DNA of 64,000 bases from Clostridium drakei (GCF_000633595.2 NZ_JIBU02000009.1:1-64000); one strand, 5' to 3'; positions 25,243 to 34,743 are shown, counted from the stretch's first letter. Notes: generated by a model from the letters alone, not told the origin. Numbers and translations: made by a program.

Positions 25243-26847
25243 TTATAATATGCAATTGTTTTGAGAGGATTTATCATCAATGTTTAATTCATTATATGAT
25301 TTAGTTTTATTAATGTAATCTAGTATAGTAAAGGTTAAAATAAGTTTAAAACTTGTAATAGAATCATTTAAATTGATATCCATAATTTGTTGGATTTTTT
25401 CAATACGATGAGCTAAAGTGCTTCGACAAACCTTTAAAATATTAGCTGTTTCTAATTGGTTTTTTCCATTTAGTAAATAAGTATAAAGGCTTTTCATGTA
25501 ATCTGTATTATTTGTATTGTCATATTTTATTAAAGAAAATATTGAACTCAGGCAAAAATTTTTTAAATTACCTTGTGATGAACACAGTTGCAAAAGATGA
25601 TATATTGTAAAATCCTCATATGAAAAAAAGCACTCATTTGATTTTAAACTTATACCAAGTTCGATAGATTTTAAGGCTTGTTCATAATGGCTTTTCACAT
25701 CAGTTAAATTATGAAAGCATCGGCTTAAACCAACAAAAATTTTATTTTTCTGTACAAATTCAAGTAGTTTTGAAAAGGTTTTATTTGTAGGGGATATTTT
25801 ATTAGCACAGTTTATGATTACAACGATTGCATCCTTATATATAATAGATTTACTGTCTACGAGCATATAGTCAATTCTATTTCGTATTTGATTTAATGGG
25901 ATATTTACAAAGTTGTTTTGTGGAACTAGTACCATCACATAAAGATTATGTTTAAAGTGTAAGTCTAAAAATTTTAATCTTTCATCAATGGTTATTTTGT
26001 CAATTTTTTCACCACTGAGTAAATGTATAATAAAATGTTCATATCTTGATCCTCTGGTATTTTCAATAAAACTACTTTTTTGCATTTCAGAGGCAATTAC
26101 TTTACATAGGGTGAAAACTAATTCCATATCATTTTCGCTGAAAGGTTTGTTACATTCTAATGCAGCTAGATATCCTACAACTTTATTATCAATTTTAATA
26201 TTTGATACTATTCTAGGAATTCTAAGTTTATCCTCACTCATGAAAACAGGGGAAGTACTTTTATGGACTACTTCGATGAATTTCTTTACGTTTGACATAG
26301 AGACAAAATTGTAGGAACAATATCCCTTAGTAAATAGTTCAACCCATATAGGATCACTTGGATTGATGTCTTTAGAATGAGTAATAATTTTAAAGCTTAA
26401 ATCTATAACACATATTGGGTTCCCTAGAAGTTCAGAAGCAACATTTACTATATGTTTGATGCCTTTTTCGCTGGTTAAAGAATCCAGTAATGTCGCTGAA
26501 TTTAAAGCAAGAGTTTGTTCAGCTTCTACAACTGATTGAAGATCATTAAAAACTGTAGCTAAGTCTATATCATTATTTAATAATATTAAGTTTAACATAG
26601 AGTTTTTTTTGTGTTTGTTAGGTAAAGTTTTATTTAAAATACAAACTAAATTAATGACAGTATTTTGAGGAAATACTTTTGGCAAATCTGATACTGTACT
26701 AACATATAAACAATTATCATTGAATGAGCATTGATTTTTTTGCAGCAATTTAATTGATTTAATTGATGTATTACAGTTTGGTGAAATGTGTAATTCAGGA
26801 TTGTAGCTTCTTAGCTTACTTAAAAAAGTACTTAAATTTATTTCCAT
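25243..26847 (-). CDS. PucR/CdaR-type transcriptional regulator
   Basis: A 534-residue protein with AGAGGTG before the ATG. A GTG nine bases upstream overlaps that site. The C-terminal ~60 residues carry the PucR helix-turn-helix (YLLNGKNQLETANILKVCRSTLAHRIEKI). Residues of about 120-250 look like a GAF-type sensor (ICVIDLSFKIITHS, VVGYLAALECNKPF), and the middle has a degenerate GGDEF-like domain (LYVMVLVP..., IFVGLSRCF). Because it precedes the RACo-like gene and diverges from a corrinoid protein, it probably controls the methyl-transfer island in response to substrate. Confidence 0.85.
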   Translation of the reverse strand: MEINLSTFLSKLRSYNPELHISPNCNTSIKSIKLLQKNQCSFNDNCLYVSTVSDLPKVFPQNTVINLVCILNKTLPNKHKKNSMLNLILLNNDIDLATVFNDLQSVVEAEQTLALNSATLLDSLTSEKGIKHIVNVASELLGNPICVIDLSFKIITHSKDINPSDPIWVELFTKGYCSYNFVSMSNVKKFIEVVHKSTSPVFMSEDKLRIPRIVSNIKIDNKVVGYLAALECNKPFSENDMELVFTLCKVIASEMQKSSFIENTRGSRYEHFIIHLLSGEKIDKITIDERLKFLDLHFKHNLYVMVLVPQNNFVNIPLNQIRNRIDYMLVDSKSIIYKDAIVVIINCANKISPTNKTFSKLLEFVQKNKIFVGLSRCFHNLTDVKSHYEQALKSIELGISLKSNECFFSYEDFTIYHLLQLCSSQGNLKNFCLSSIFSLIKYDNTNNTDYMKSLYTYLLNGKNQLETANILKVCRSTLAHRIEKIQQIMDINLNDSITSFKLILTFTILDYINKTKSYNELNIDDKSSQNNCIL

Positions 26848-27227
26848 AAAAAACACCTCTTATAAAAATAATAATCTATTATGAGTAAAATTTAAATAGT
26901 TAATTTTAAATTATAATTTATAATATAAGCTTTATATATTAAATATTGATTTTTTAAGGTACGTATACAAAGTTTATTATAAACATTAATAGTGTTTATA
27001 ATAATATATACTAATAGATTATCAGAAAAATTAGAATAATAGTATATGCATGATGTTTACTTTTATGTACTTAATTTGCGCATTATGTAAGATGTTTTAG
27101 TGATATATTTATGGTAGTTTATATATAAACGTAAGGTTATAAAAAAGGTTATTTCAGATTTAATGAGTGATCTTTTAATGTAATAAAAGATTTATTAATA
27201 TATTATATGGATCGGAGAGGATGTTTT
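26848..27227. other. Divergent promoter region between regulator and corrinoid protein 2
   Basis: About 380 bases. It contains TATGTAC near 27064 and GCATTATGTA at 27080, shared with the upstream region of the gene at 16650. The rest is AT-rich with no other structure I can support. Confidence 0.45.
27075..27094 (+). promoter_or_regulatory. Candidate operator shared with the main corrinoid operon
   Basis: AATTT-2-GCATTATGTA-2-ATG, the same arrangement as at 16465-16484, about 135 bases before the corrinoid protein start and 230 bases before the divergent PucR-type regulator. Binding by that regulator is an inference. Confidence 0.35.
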
Positions 27228-27884
27228 ATGAGCAAAGAACTTATAAAAGCAATGGCGGAGCTTGATGAAGATAAAGTAATTGCACAAATAAAAGCTCTTG
27301 TAAAAAATCATGTGTCTCCTTTGGATATTATTGGATATTTGCAAAAAGGCGTTAGTATAGTTGGAAAAAGGTTTGAAGAGAGAATTTACTTTATGTCAGA
27401 ACTTATTATATCTGGAGAAATATTTAAAGAAGCTTCAGATATATTAGGAGAAACGATTCTCCCAGGGACATCAAAACGTGGAATATTTGTTATAGGAACT
27501 ATTTATGGAGACATTCATGATATTGGTAAAAATATAGTAAGTGTTGTTATGAGTAGTAATGATTTTGAAGTTATAGATTTAGGCGTTGATGTGCCTACAG
27601 AAAAGTTTATTGAAGCAATTAGAAAGTATAAACCTGAAGTAGTTGCTATTTCATGTCTTCTTACTAATGCTTTTGATAATGTAAAGGAATGTATAGAGAA
27701 AATTGAACAAGAAGGTCTTAGAGAATGTGTAAAGGTATTGATTGGTGGAGGACCTATGAGTGAAGAAGCTGGTGAATATGTAAAAGCTGATATAGTTTGT
27801 AAAACAGCTCAAGAAACTGTAGAGTATTGCAAAAAAGTATATAATAAATGTGAAAAGAAAAATTATTTGAGAGTTATCAAGTGA
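27228..27884 (+). CDS. Corrinoid methyl carrier protein, copy 2
   Basis: A 218-residue paralogue of the corrinoid protein at 19996, aligned without gaps over most of its length. GGAGAGG lies upstream of the ATG. The base-off motif is Asp95-x-His97-x-x-Gly100 (YGDIHDIGKN). Compared with copy 1 it has a longer basic tail (YNKCEKKNYLRVIK). No methyltransferase gene adjoins it, so it must share enzymes with the main operon or with the URO-D protein at 9571, or act as a spare carrier for another substrate. Confidence 0.9.
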   Translation: MSKELIKAMAELDEDKVIAQIKALVKNHVSPLDIIGYLQKGVSIVGKRFEERIYFMSELIISGEIFKEASDILGETILPGTSKRGIFVIGTIYGDIHDIGKNIVSVVMSSNDFEVIDLGVDVPTEKFIEAIRKYKPEVVAISCLLTNAFDNVKECIEKIEQEGLRECVKVLIGGGPMSEEAGEYVKADIVCKTAQETVEYCKKVYNKCEKKNYLRVIK

Positions 27885-28003
27885 TGGTTGAATTTTTAAT
27901 AACAAATAAAATAAAAGCTATTCATCAGGTTTAAATAAAGTATAGTTATTTGATTTTAGGAAAGAATATATTTTAGAGTAAATATAATATATTGTTATAA
28001 AAT

Positions 28004-28028
28004 TTAAAGCATAAGTTTTATGCTTTAA
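28004..28028 (+). terminator. Short hairpin downstream of corrinoid protein 2
   Basis: TTAAAGCATAA pairs exactly with TTATGCTTTAA over a three-base loop. Only a weak T-rich tail follows, so terminator activity is tentative. Confidence 0.45.
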
Positions 28029-28162
28029 GTATGTTATGTTTATTAAGTATATTAAATTTACAATAATTATGTGGGTCAATTATTTTTAGACAAAGTTCTG
28101 CTAATGTATAACAACTAGTCAAAAATTAGTTAAAACCCAGCTTATTCGGGAGGTATATAAGC

Positions 28163-28327
28163 ATGTCAGATAAGACAATAGTATGTAAAGATTGTAATTC
28201 AGAATTTGTTTTCACAGAAGGAGAACAAGAGTTCTATAAGGAAAAAGGATTCGAAAATGAACCACAAAGATGTCCAGCTTGTAGAAAAGCCAGAAAACAG
28301 CAAAGAAGCAATGATAGAAGATATTAA
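28163..28327 (+). CDS. Small zinc-ribbon protein
   Basis: A 54-residue protein with GGGAGG before the ATG. A zinc ribbon is formed by Cys8-x2-Cys11 (IVCKDCNSEF) and Cys37-x2-Cys40 (RCPACRKAR), followed by a basic tail (RKQQRSNDRRY). Proteins of this size and pattern are common in Clostridia, with presumed nucleic-acid or ribosome contact but no proven role. A consensus promoter starts 17 bases after the stop, so it is not part of the exopolysaccharide operon. Confidence 0.85.
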   Translation: MSDKTIVCKDCNSEFVFTEGEQEFYKEKGFENEPQRCPACRKARKQQRSNDRRY

Positions 28328-28343
28328 CAACACTATATTTTTG

Positions 28344-28372
28344 TTGACAGTTTACAGAATATAACATATACT
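28344..28372 (+). promoter_or_regulatory. SigA-type promoter of the exopolysaccharide operon
   Basis: TTGACA (28344-28349), 17 bases, then TATACT (28367-28372). Transcription would begin near 28380, about 55 bases before the riboswitch and 195 before manC. Confidence 0.8.
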
Positions 28373-28433
28373 TATTTTAAGATAGAATAATGAATACAAT
28401 AGGTGTTTGATATATATAAATAAGTTTTATTAT

Positions 28434-28504
28434 ATTGGAAGCGTTGAACTACATATTTATTTGGGCACTTTGTATGTAGGAAGCAATTAGTGCAACCGGC
28501 CAAA
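28434..28504 (+). promoter_or_regulatory. Class II cyclic-di-GMP riboswitch aptamer
   Basis: It contains GGAAGC, then TTGGGCACTT (28461-28470), and TTAGTGCAACCGGCC ending at 28501, matching the class II consensus (GGAAAC, UUGGGCAC and AGUGCAACCGRCC) known from the Clostridium acetobutylicum aptamer. GGGCAC and GTGC form the central helix, and TTGG near 28435 pairs with CCAA near 28500. The terminator stem that follows reuses ACCGGCCAAATC, so ligand-bound P1 and pseudoknot should block termination: a predicted ON switch for the genes 28575-36963. Confidence 0.85.
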
Positions 28505-28527
28505 TCTTGATTTGGTCGGTTTTTTTA
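28495..28527 (+). terminator. Riboswitch-controlled terminator before manC
   Basis: ACCGGCCAAATC (28495-28506) pairs with GATTTGGTCGGT (28509-28520) with one G-U pair, followed by seven T. Its left arm is also the 3' part of the c-di-GMP aptamer, so the two folds exclude each other. Confidence 0.9.
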
Positions 28528-28574
28528 TATTTTCAATAATAAATATGTAAAATTTATTTGATGGAGGAATTCTT

Positions 28575-29621
28575 ATGATTTGTGCTCTTATTATGGCTGG
28601 TGGAAAAGGCAAGCGCTTTTGGCCTCTTTCTACAGATAAAAAACCAAAACAATTTTTGAATTTATTAGGGAAAAAAACAATGCTTAGAATTACATTTGAA
28701 AGAATAGAAAAGTTAATTCCAAAAGAAAGGATTTTTATTGTTACTTCAAAAGAATACACTAATTTGGTTAAAAATGATATTCCAGAAATAGATTCAAGAA
28801 ATATAATAGTAGAGCCATCAAGCAAAAATACAGCTCCATGTATAATACTTTCAGCGTTTATAATAAAAAAATATTATAAAGATGCTACATTAGTGGTATT
28901 GCCGTCAGATCATTTTATAGAAGATAATTATGAATTTATAAACACTCTAAAAATAGCAGAAAAATTTGTAGAAGATCATAAACAGTCCGTTATTACATTA
29001 GGTATAAAGCCTGACAGGCCAGAAACTGGATATGGATATATAAAATGTAGTGATAATTATACTAATACCTATGAGAAAAAAATATTTAAGGTCCATAGTT
29101 TTGTTGAAAAACCAGATATGTATAAGGTTAGTGAGTATTTGAAAAGTAATTTATATTTATGGAATTGTGGAATCTTTGTTTGGAAGATTAAAACTATATT
29201 AGATTTATCAGAAAAATATGCAAATGATATTTTTAAAAAATTGAGTGAAGTTGAAGTTTTTGAGGACAATAAACTAAATTTTATATTAGAACAAAATTAT
29301 AAGAAAATAGAAAGTATATCAATTGACTATGCAATTATGGAAAATGTAAAAGATATTTATGTTATACCTTGTAAATTCCATTGGGATGATCTTGGAAATT
29401 GGACGAGTATAGAAAGATATAGAAAAAAGGATAAAGAAGAAAATGTAGTAAGTGAAAATAGTGTTATGTATAAATCTAAAAAAAATATTGTTATAACTAA
29501 GAAGAAAGTACTTCTTAATAATGTAGAAAATTTAATTGTGGTAGAGACTGAAGATTATATTCTCATTTCTTCAAAAGAAAAAGAACAAGAAATAAAAATA
29601 GCTAGGGAATTAGTTGAATAG
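28575..29621 (+). CDS. manC: Mannose-1-phosphate guanylyltransferase
   Basis: A 348-residue nucleotidyltransferase with GGAGG before the ATG. Signature MAGGKGKRFWPLS lies at 8-20 with KPKQF at 25-29, and VLPSDHFIED holds the metal-binding Asp. The FVEKP sugar motif follows. It lacks the isomerase domain of bifunctional ManC/AlgA and matches the usual 350-residue stand-alone form. It makes GDP-mannose, the donor for the DPM1-like enzyme at 31286 and possibly for the processive synthase. First gene after the c-di-GMP riboswitch. Confidence 0.9.
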   Translation: MICALIMAGGKGKRFWPLSTDKKPKQFLNLLGKKTMLRITFERIEKLIPKERIFIVTSKEYTNLVKNDIPEIDSRNIIVEPSSKNTAPCIILSAFIIKKYYKDATLVVLPSDHFIEDNYEFINTLKIAEKFVEDHKQSVITLGIKPDRPETGYGYIKCSDNYTNTYEKKIFKVHSFVEKPDMYKVSEYLKSNLYLWNCGIFVWKIKTILDLSEKYANDIFKKLSEVEVFEDNKLNFILEQNYKKIESISIDYAIMENVKDIYVIPCKFHWDDLGNWTSIERYRKKDKEENVVSENSVMYKSKKNIVITKKKVLLNNVENLIVVETEDYILISSKEKEQEIKIARELVE

Positions 29622-29693
29622 CTTTAAATAGCTGCAGCTATTTAATATTTAAAAGTTATTTTTAATAGAAATAGGTGATTTAGGAGTTTTATA

Positions 29694-31259
29694 ATGAACA
29701 ATACTCATGATAATTTTAAAATTATATATGAATTTCCAAAGCCAAGAAAAAAAGATATGATTTCTATATTTTTAATTATATTTATTTCTGAAGTGATTTT
29801 AAGTATATATTTTGGGTATTTTAAGGGAATTGTTTTAAATGATGCTTTAAGTAGAACGGCTAATTCTTTTTATGTTTTATTTGTTAAACCAATAAGGTTT
29901 GCTTCAATTGGACTCGTTTGGAATCCACTACCAAGTGTATTGCAATTGCCATTAGTGGCATTATCAAAGATTTGGAGGCCAATGGTATCTAGTGAAATAG
30001 CAGGTGGAATCATTACAGCACTGTTTTCTGCATTAAGCTGTATGTATGTTTATAAAACCCTTATTAGATTAAAAATATCAAGAATTTATAGTATTATTTT
30101 AATAGTTTTATATATGAGTAATCCATTTATATGCTTTTATGGGTCTAATGGAATGAGTGAGATGATATTTTTCTTTACTATAATTTATATCATTTTGTGC
30201 TTGACTTTATGGATGAAAGAAGGAACTGCAGATTATATTATTAAGATGGCTTTTGCATTAGCTATGGCATTTCTTTGTAGATATGAGGCAATTCCTTTTG
30301 CAATGGCAATAGGAATAAGTGTTGCGCTTGTTATATTTTTTAGCAAAAGGGAAAGAAAGTTTATTCATAATAATAGTCTTAAAGAAAAGTATTTTTATTT
30401 AGAAAGCAGTATGATAATTTTATATACACCCCTTATATATTCAATAATTTTATGGATACTATTTAATTGGGTTATAAGTGGAAATCCTTTGTATTTCTTA
30501 AACTCATCTTATTCAAATACATCACAAAGTCAGTATGCAGTATCTGTTACAAGTTTTAGTTATGCACTAGAATATGTTTTGAAAAAGTGCATACCATTTA
30601 TGCCACTATTTGCTGGAATTATAATAATAAGACTTAAGAATAAAAGATTAGTAAAAATAGATTTTTTAATATTATCACTAATTGTACTAATTATGATAAT
30701 TTTTCATCTTTTAATGCTTGTTAAAGGAAATTCTTATGGATGGTTAAGATTTTTTTCTTATTCATTACCCATATGCTTTGCATGGATACCTTATGAGCTA
30801 TCACAAATAAAAACAAAACATAAAAGATTTGAATTTTCAATATTAGTTGTTTCTTTGTTAATATCTTCAATTTTAACAGGAGTAACTTTATCAGATTCTA
30901 ATCTTTCACCAGAAGAACATAATTTAATTATATCAAATGAAAGTCATAGGGTGGCAAAATATATAAATAATGAATTAAGTGATCAAATTGTATTGACAGA
31001 TTCCTTTTTGACCTCAGGAATAGTAGTTGATGTAAAAAATATTAATAATCTTGTATTAAGCAGTAATTTGAATTTTAAAGAAGCTGTAAAAAATCCATGG
31101 AAATATGAAATTGGATATATTTTGGTTCCAGATAAATCAGGTGTAGGTAAGCTAGATGCTATTAATGTTGCATATCCAAATTTATATGAAAAAGGGGAAG
31201 AATGGTGCACATTAGTGGAAGAATTTGATGGGTACAAGCTATTTAAAGTGAATTATTAA
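29694..31259 (+). CDS. GT-C-type membrane glycosyltransferase
   Basis: A 521-residue protein with about ten hydrophobic segments and a C-terminal soluble part from about residue 415. The pattern fits a GT-C (GT39/ArnT-like) lipid-phosphate-sugar-dependent transferase: acidic residues after the first membrane segment (GIVLNDALSRTANS) and repeated aromatic membrane loops. It probably uses polyprenyl-phosphate sugar made by the following DPM1-like enzyme to modify the polysaccharide or a carrier on the outer face. No close family is recognised. It lies 72 bases after manC. Confidence 0.65.
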   Translation: MNNTHDNFKIIYEFPKPRKKDMISIFLIIFISEVILSIYFGYFKGIVLNDALSRTANSFYVLFVKPIRFASIGLVWNPLPSVLQLPLVALSKIWRPMVSSEIAGGIITALFSALSCMYVYKTLIRLKISRIYSIILIVLYMSNPFICFYGSNGMSEMIFFFTIIYIILCLTLWMKEGTADYIIKMAFALAMAFLCRYEAIPFAMAIGISVALVIFFSKRERKFIHNNSLKEKYFYLESSMIILYTPLIYSIILWILFNWVISGNPLYFLNSSYSNTSQSQYAVSVTSFSYALEYVLKKCIPFMPLFAGIIIIRLKNKRLVKIDFLILSLIVLIMIIFHLLMLVKGNSYGWLRFFSYSLPICFAWIPYELSQIKTKHKRFEFSILVVSLLISSILTGVTLSDSNLSPEEHNLIISNESHRVAKYINNELSDQIVLTDSFLTSGIVVDVKNINNLVLSSNLNFKEAVKNPWKYEIGYILVPDKSGVGKLDAINVAYPNLYEKGEEWCTLVEEFDGYKLFKVNY

Positions 31260-31285
31260 TATGTATACAAAGGGGGGGGAAGTCA

Positions 31286-32407
31286 ATGTTATCTGTTGTT
31301 GTTCCGGTATATAATGAAGAAAAAAATGTTGAGGAATTAGTAAAACGAATAAAAGCAGTTTTAACAAATATAGAGTATGAAATTGTATTTGTTGATGATA
31401 GCGTAGATAATACACCTCAAATAATAGAAAATATGGCAATGAAAGATGAAAAAATAAAATTTATACATAGAAATAATAAAACAGGGCTTTCTTCAGCAGT
31501 AATTGAAGGCTTTGAAATTGCAAAGGGCGATATAATTGCAGTAATGGATGGGGATTTGCAGCATCCACCAGAAATATTAAACGAAATGATAAAGGCTTTA
31601 TATAAAGGAGCAGATATTGTAATTCCAAGTAGATTTATACCTGGAGGAGATGATGGAGGCTTAAATTTATTTAGAAAGTTGATCTCAGCTGGAGCAAGAT
31701 ATATGGCAAAGGCTTTATTGAAAAAAGTAAGAAAATTTTCAGATCCTACAAGTGGAATTTTTATGTTCAGAAGAGAAATAATTAATAATAAAATGCTTCG
31801 TGCAATAGGCTGGAAAATATTAATGGAAATATTGGTTATAGGTGAGTATAAAAATCCAGTCGAGATTCCGTATAAATTTTGTGATAGAGGTTTTGGAAAA
31901 TCAAAAATGTCCTTAAAGATTCAAATGGATTATATAGTTCATTTATTTAGTCTTATAAATAGAAGTAAAGAGGATAAAAGGTTTTATTATTTTTGTATGA
32001 TTGGGTTATCGGGAGTTTTAGTTGATATGAGTGTATTTATATTAATATGCCATATTTTCCCTAAAATTACTGTAAAAACTACTTCAGCTATATCGGCATC
32101 TGTAGCAATTATATCAAACTATATTTTAAATAGTTTGATTACATGGGGAGATAAAATTGAATATAAACTAAAAATTAAAAATGAATTATTTAATTTAAAG
32201 TTTATTAAATATGCAGCAGTATGTTTTACAGGAGTTTTAATAAAATTTACTGTTTTGTTAATTATTTATAATTTTTTAAAATTCAATAAATATTTAGGAA
32301 ATTTTATTGGGATTTTTTGTGCTAGCTTTTTTAATTACTATATGAGTAAATATTACGTTTTTGAATTTAATGAACGTAAAAAAATAAAATATCGAAGATC
32401 ATTATAA
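31286..32407 (+). CDS. Polyprenyl-phosphate mannosyltransferase fused to a GtrA-like flippase domain
   Basis: A 373-residue fusion with GGGGGGG before the ATG. The N-terminal ~225 residues are a DPM1-type GT2: VVVPVYNEEKN at 4-14, FVDD at 35-38, and Asp88/Asp90 in MDGDLQHPP. The C-terminal ~130 residues have four hydrophobic segments like GtrA (FYYFCMIGLSGVLVDMSVF, then ISNYILN and NYYMSKYYVF). Predicted role: charge undecaprenyl phosphate with mannose from GDP-mannose and help present it outside. It supplies the GT-C enzyme upstream. Confidence 0.87.
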   Translation: MLSVVVPVYNEEKNVEELVKRIKAVLTNIEYEIVFVDDSVDNTPQIIENMAMKDEKIKFIHRNNKTGLSSAVIEGFEIAKGDIIAVMDGDLQHPPEILNEMIKALYKGADIVIPSRFIPGGDDGGLNLFRKLISAGARYMAKALLKKVRKFSDPTSGIFMFRREIINNKMLRAIGWKILMEILVIGEYKNPVEIPYKFCDRGFGKSKMSLKIQMDYIVHLFSLINRSKEDKRFYYFCMIGLSGVLVDMSVFILICHIFPKITVKTTSAISASVAIISNYILNSLITWGDKIEYKLKIKNELFNLKFIKYAAVCFTGVLIKFTVLLIIYNFLKFNKYLGNFIGIFCASFFNYYMSKYYVFEFNERKKIKYRRSL

Positions 32408-32443
32408 AGCTTATTTAGTGTATAGAGGGTGAGTGTTTAGTTG

Positions 32444-34681
32444 ATGATTGTACAAAGTACCAATAGCAATAGGATAGGCGAAAATCTTTTGAAATTGGGG
32501 TATATTTCTGAAGAACAATTAGAAATTGCATTAAAAATACAGAAAAAAACTAATAAACTTATTGGAAACGTATTAGTTGAAAATGGATTTATATCTCAGC
32601 AGCATTTAGCAGAATATGTTACGAATAGGCAATTTTCTAAAATTGGAGAATATTTAATTTATGTAAAAGCCATAACTGCTAATCAATTAAAACAAGCTAT
32701 AGAGTATCAAGAAATCAATGGAGGAAGATTAGGAAGTATTTTAGTTTCATTAGGTTTTATTAGTCAAGAGATATTGGATAATTATTTGAATTCAAATTAT
32801 AAAAATAAACTTCCAATAGGAAAAATGCTAGTAGAAAATAATGAAATAACCAAGGAACAACTCAATAAGGCACTTGATTTGCAGAAAAAAAGTGGAGGGA
32901 AACTTGGAGATATATTACTATTTTTAGGATTCATAAAACCTGAAAGATTATATAGATATTTAGCAACTCAAAATAATGTTGGTAGGGTTGGAAAAAATTT
33001 CGATATAAATGTTTCTAAAAGATTACCTTATAAATTAGCAATTAAATATAATGCTATAATAATAAATTCAAGAAATGATTGTTATGTAGTTGCTGTAAAA
33101 GAGTTATTAAGTCAGAAGCAATTAAAAGAAATGGAAGATTATCTTGAAAAACCAGTTGAGCAAGTTTTAGCTACAATGCTAGAAATAGATAACTTTTGGA
33201 ATATGATTTATAAAAAAAAGCAAAGTGAAGAAAGTGTATTTAAATTATATGATGATCAACCAGAGAATTCAGCTATTGTTACTTTTTCTAAATCTCAATT
33301 GATAGTATTAATAACTATTTGTATAGTTATATTATTATCCATGGTAGCTGATTTCAAAGCAACATTGCTTGTAATAAATTTATTTTTCCAAAGTATATAT
33401 GCATTTATGACGGTTTTAAAATTATATATAGTTTTAAAAGGTTCATATAAAGATAATCAAATGCATTTTACTGAAGAGGAACTAGAGGATGTAGATGAAA
33501 AGGAACTGCCAACGTATACTATTTTGATACCTGTTTATAAAGAAAAAGAGGTAATTAGAACGCTTATTAAGAATATAGAAAATATTGATTATCCTAAATA
33601 TAAATTGGATGTTTGTATATTGCTTGAAGAAGATGATGATGAAACCATAGATACTGTAGAAAAGATGAATCTTCCTGAATATTATTCAAGTATTATAGTA
33701 CCTAAAAGTTTTCCAAAGACAAAGCCTAAGGCATGTAATTATGGACTTATTAGAGCAAAGGGAAAGTATGTAGTAATATATGATGCTGAAGATAGACCGG
33801 AATCTGATCAGTTAAAAAAAGTTTACTTATCATTTAAGAAATTACCTGAAAATTATGTTTGTATTCAAAGTAAGCTTAATTATTTCAATAGTGATCAAAA
33901 TTTTTTAACACGTTTATTTACACAAGAGTATAGTATGTGGTTTGAATTACTTTTAGTTGGAATAATGCAAATAAAAACTCCTATTCCACTTGGAGGAACT
34001 TCAAATCATTTTAAAATTGAATTTTTAAAAGAAGTTGGTGCATGGGATCCATTTAATGTTACTGAGGATGCTGATTTAGGAGTAAGATTGTTCAAAAAAG
34101 GTTATAATACAGCTGTTGTGGATTCTCGTACTTGGGAGGAAGCAAATTCAGATTTAACAAATTGGATAAGACAGCGTTCAAGATGGATAAAAGGATATAT
34201 GCAAACTTGGTTTGTTCATATGAGACATCCTATACAATTATATAAATCATTAGGGTTAAAAGGATTTGTAGGATATCAAGCTATGATATTAGGAACACCT
34301 TTGCTTCCGCTTATTAATCCTGTATTTTGGCTAATGTTAATAGTTTGGTATGCAACTAAAGCTAATTGGATAAGAGATATGTTTCCAGGAATATTTTATT
34401 ATATAGCAGCTTTTCAGTTGTTTTTTGGAAATTTCATGTTTACTTATACTAATGGAGTAGGAATGTACTGGGTTATAAGAGATTGTTCACTTAAAAAAGG
34501 ACAACCATTTTCATATAGATTAGTTAAATATGCATTACTATCACCTATATATTGGATATTGATGAGTGTAGCAGCATATAAGGCTCTAATACAATTAATT
34601 GTTAAGCCGTTTTATTGGGAAAAAACTAATCATGGTCTAGCAGAAATAAGAGAGAAAAATTGTGGTTCACTTGATGTATAG
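32444..34681 (+). CDS. Processive GT2 with N-terminal MshEN-like c-di-GMP-binding repeats
   Basis: A 745-residue protein; ATG chosen over the TTG three bases earlier because of spacing from GAGGGTGAG. Residues of about 10-60, 66-116 and 124-175 are three repeats of the MshEN pattern RIGxxLxxxGxIxxxQLxxAL; a T2SSE-N-like domain follows to about 255. Two membrane segments precede a GT2 domain with DAED (447-450), TED (540-542) and QRSRW (577-581), the catalytic set of cellulose-synthase-like enzymes, then C-terminal membrane segments. MshEN domains in MshE and NfrB bind c-di-GMP, so polymerisation is probably ligand-activated. BcsB-like protein follows. Confidence 0.88.
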   Translation: MIVQSTNSNRIGENLLKLGYISEEQLEIALKIQKKTNKLIGNVLVENGFISQQHLAEYVTNRQFSKIGEYLIYVKAITANQLKQAIEYQEINGGRLGSILVSLGFISQEILDNYLNSNYKNKLPIGKMLVENNEITKEQLNKALDLQKKSGGKLGDILLFLGFIKPERLYRYLATQNNVGRVGKNFDINVSKRLPYKLAIKYNAIIINSRNDCYVVAVKELLSQKQLKEMEDYLEKPVEQVLATMLEIDNFWNMIYKKKQSEESVFKLYDDQPENSAIVTFSKSQLIVLITICIVILLSMVADFKATLLVINLFFQSIYAFMTVLKLYIVLKGSYKDNQMHFTEEELEDVDEKELPTYTILIPVYKEKEVIRTLIKNIENIDYPKYKLDVCILLEEDDDETIDTVEKMNLPEYYSSIIVPKSFPKTKPKACNYGLIRAKGKYVVIYDAEDRPESDQLKKVYLSFKKLPENYVCIQSKLNYFNSDQNFLTRLFTQEYSMWFELLLVGIMQIKTPIPLGGTSNHFKIEFLKEVGAWDPFNVTEDADLGVRLFKKGYNTAVVDSRTWEEANSDLTNWIRQRSRWIKGYMQTWFVHMRHPIQLYKSLGLKGFVGYQAMILGTPLLPLINPVFWLMLIVWYATKANWIRDMFPGIFYYIAAFQLFFGNFMFTYTNGVGMYWVIRDCSLKKGQPFSYRLVKYALLSPIYWILMSVAAYKALIQLIVKPFYWEKTNHGLAEIREKNCGSLDV

Positions 34682-34743
34682 AGATTTAATATTAAATAAA
34701 TCAAAACATACAAATTATTATCACTGACTTTTGGAGGTAAATA

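Noticed and set aside
28380-28530. Stand-alone small RNA ending at the terminator before manC
   Set aside because: The aptamer consensus and the alternative pairing with the terminator point to a riboswitch; the short terminated RNA would be its OFF product.
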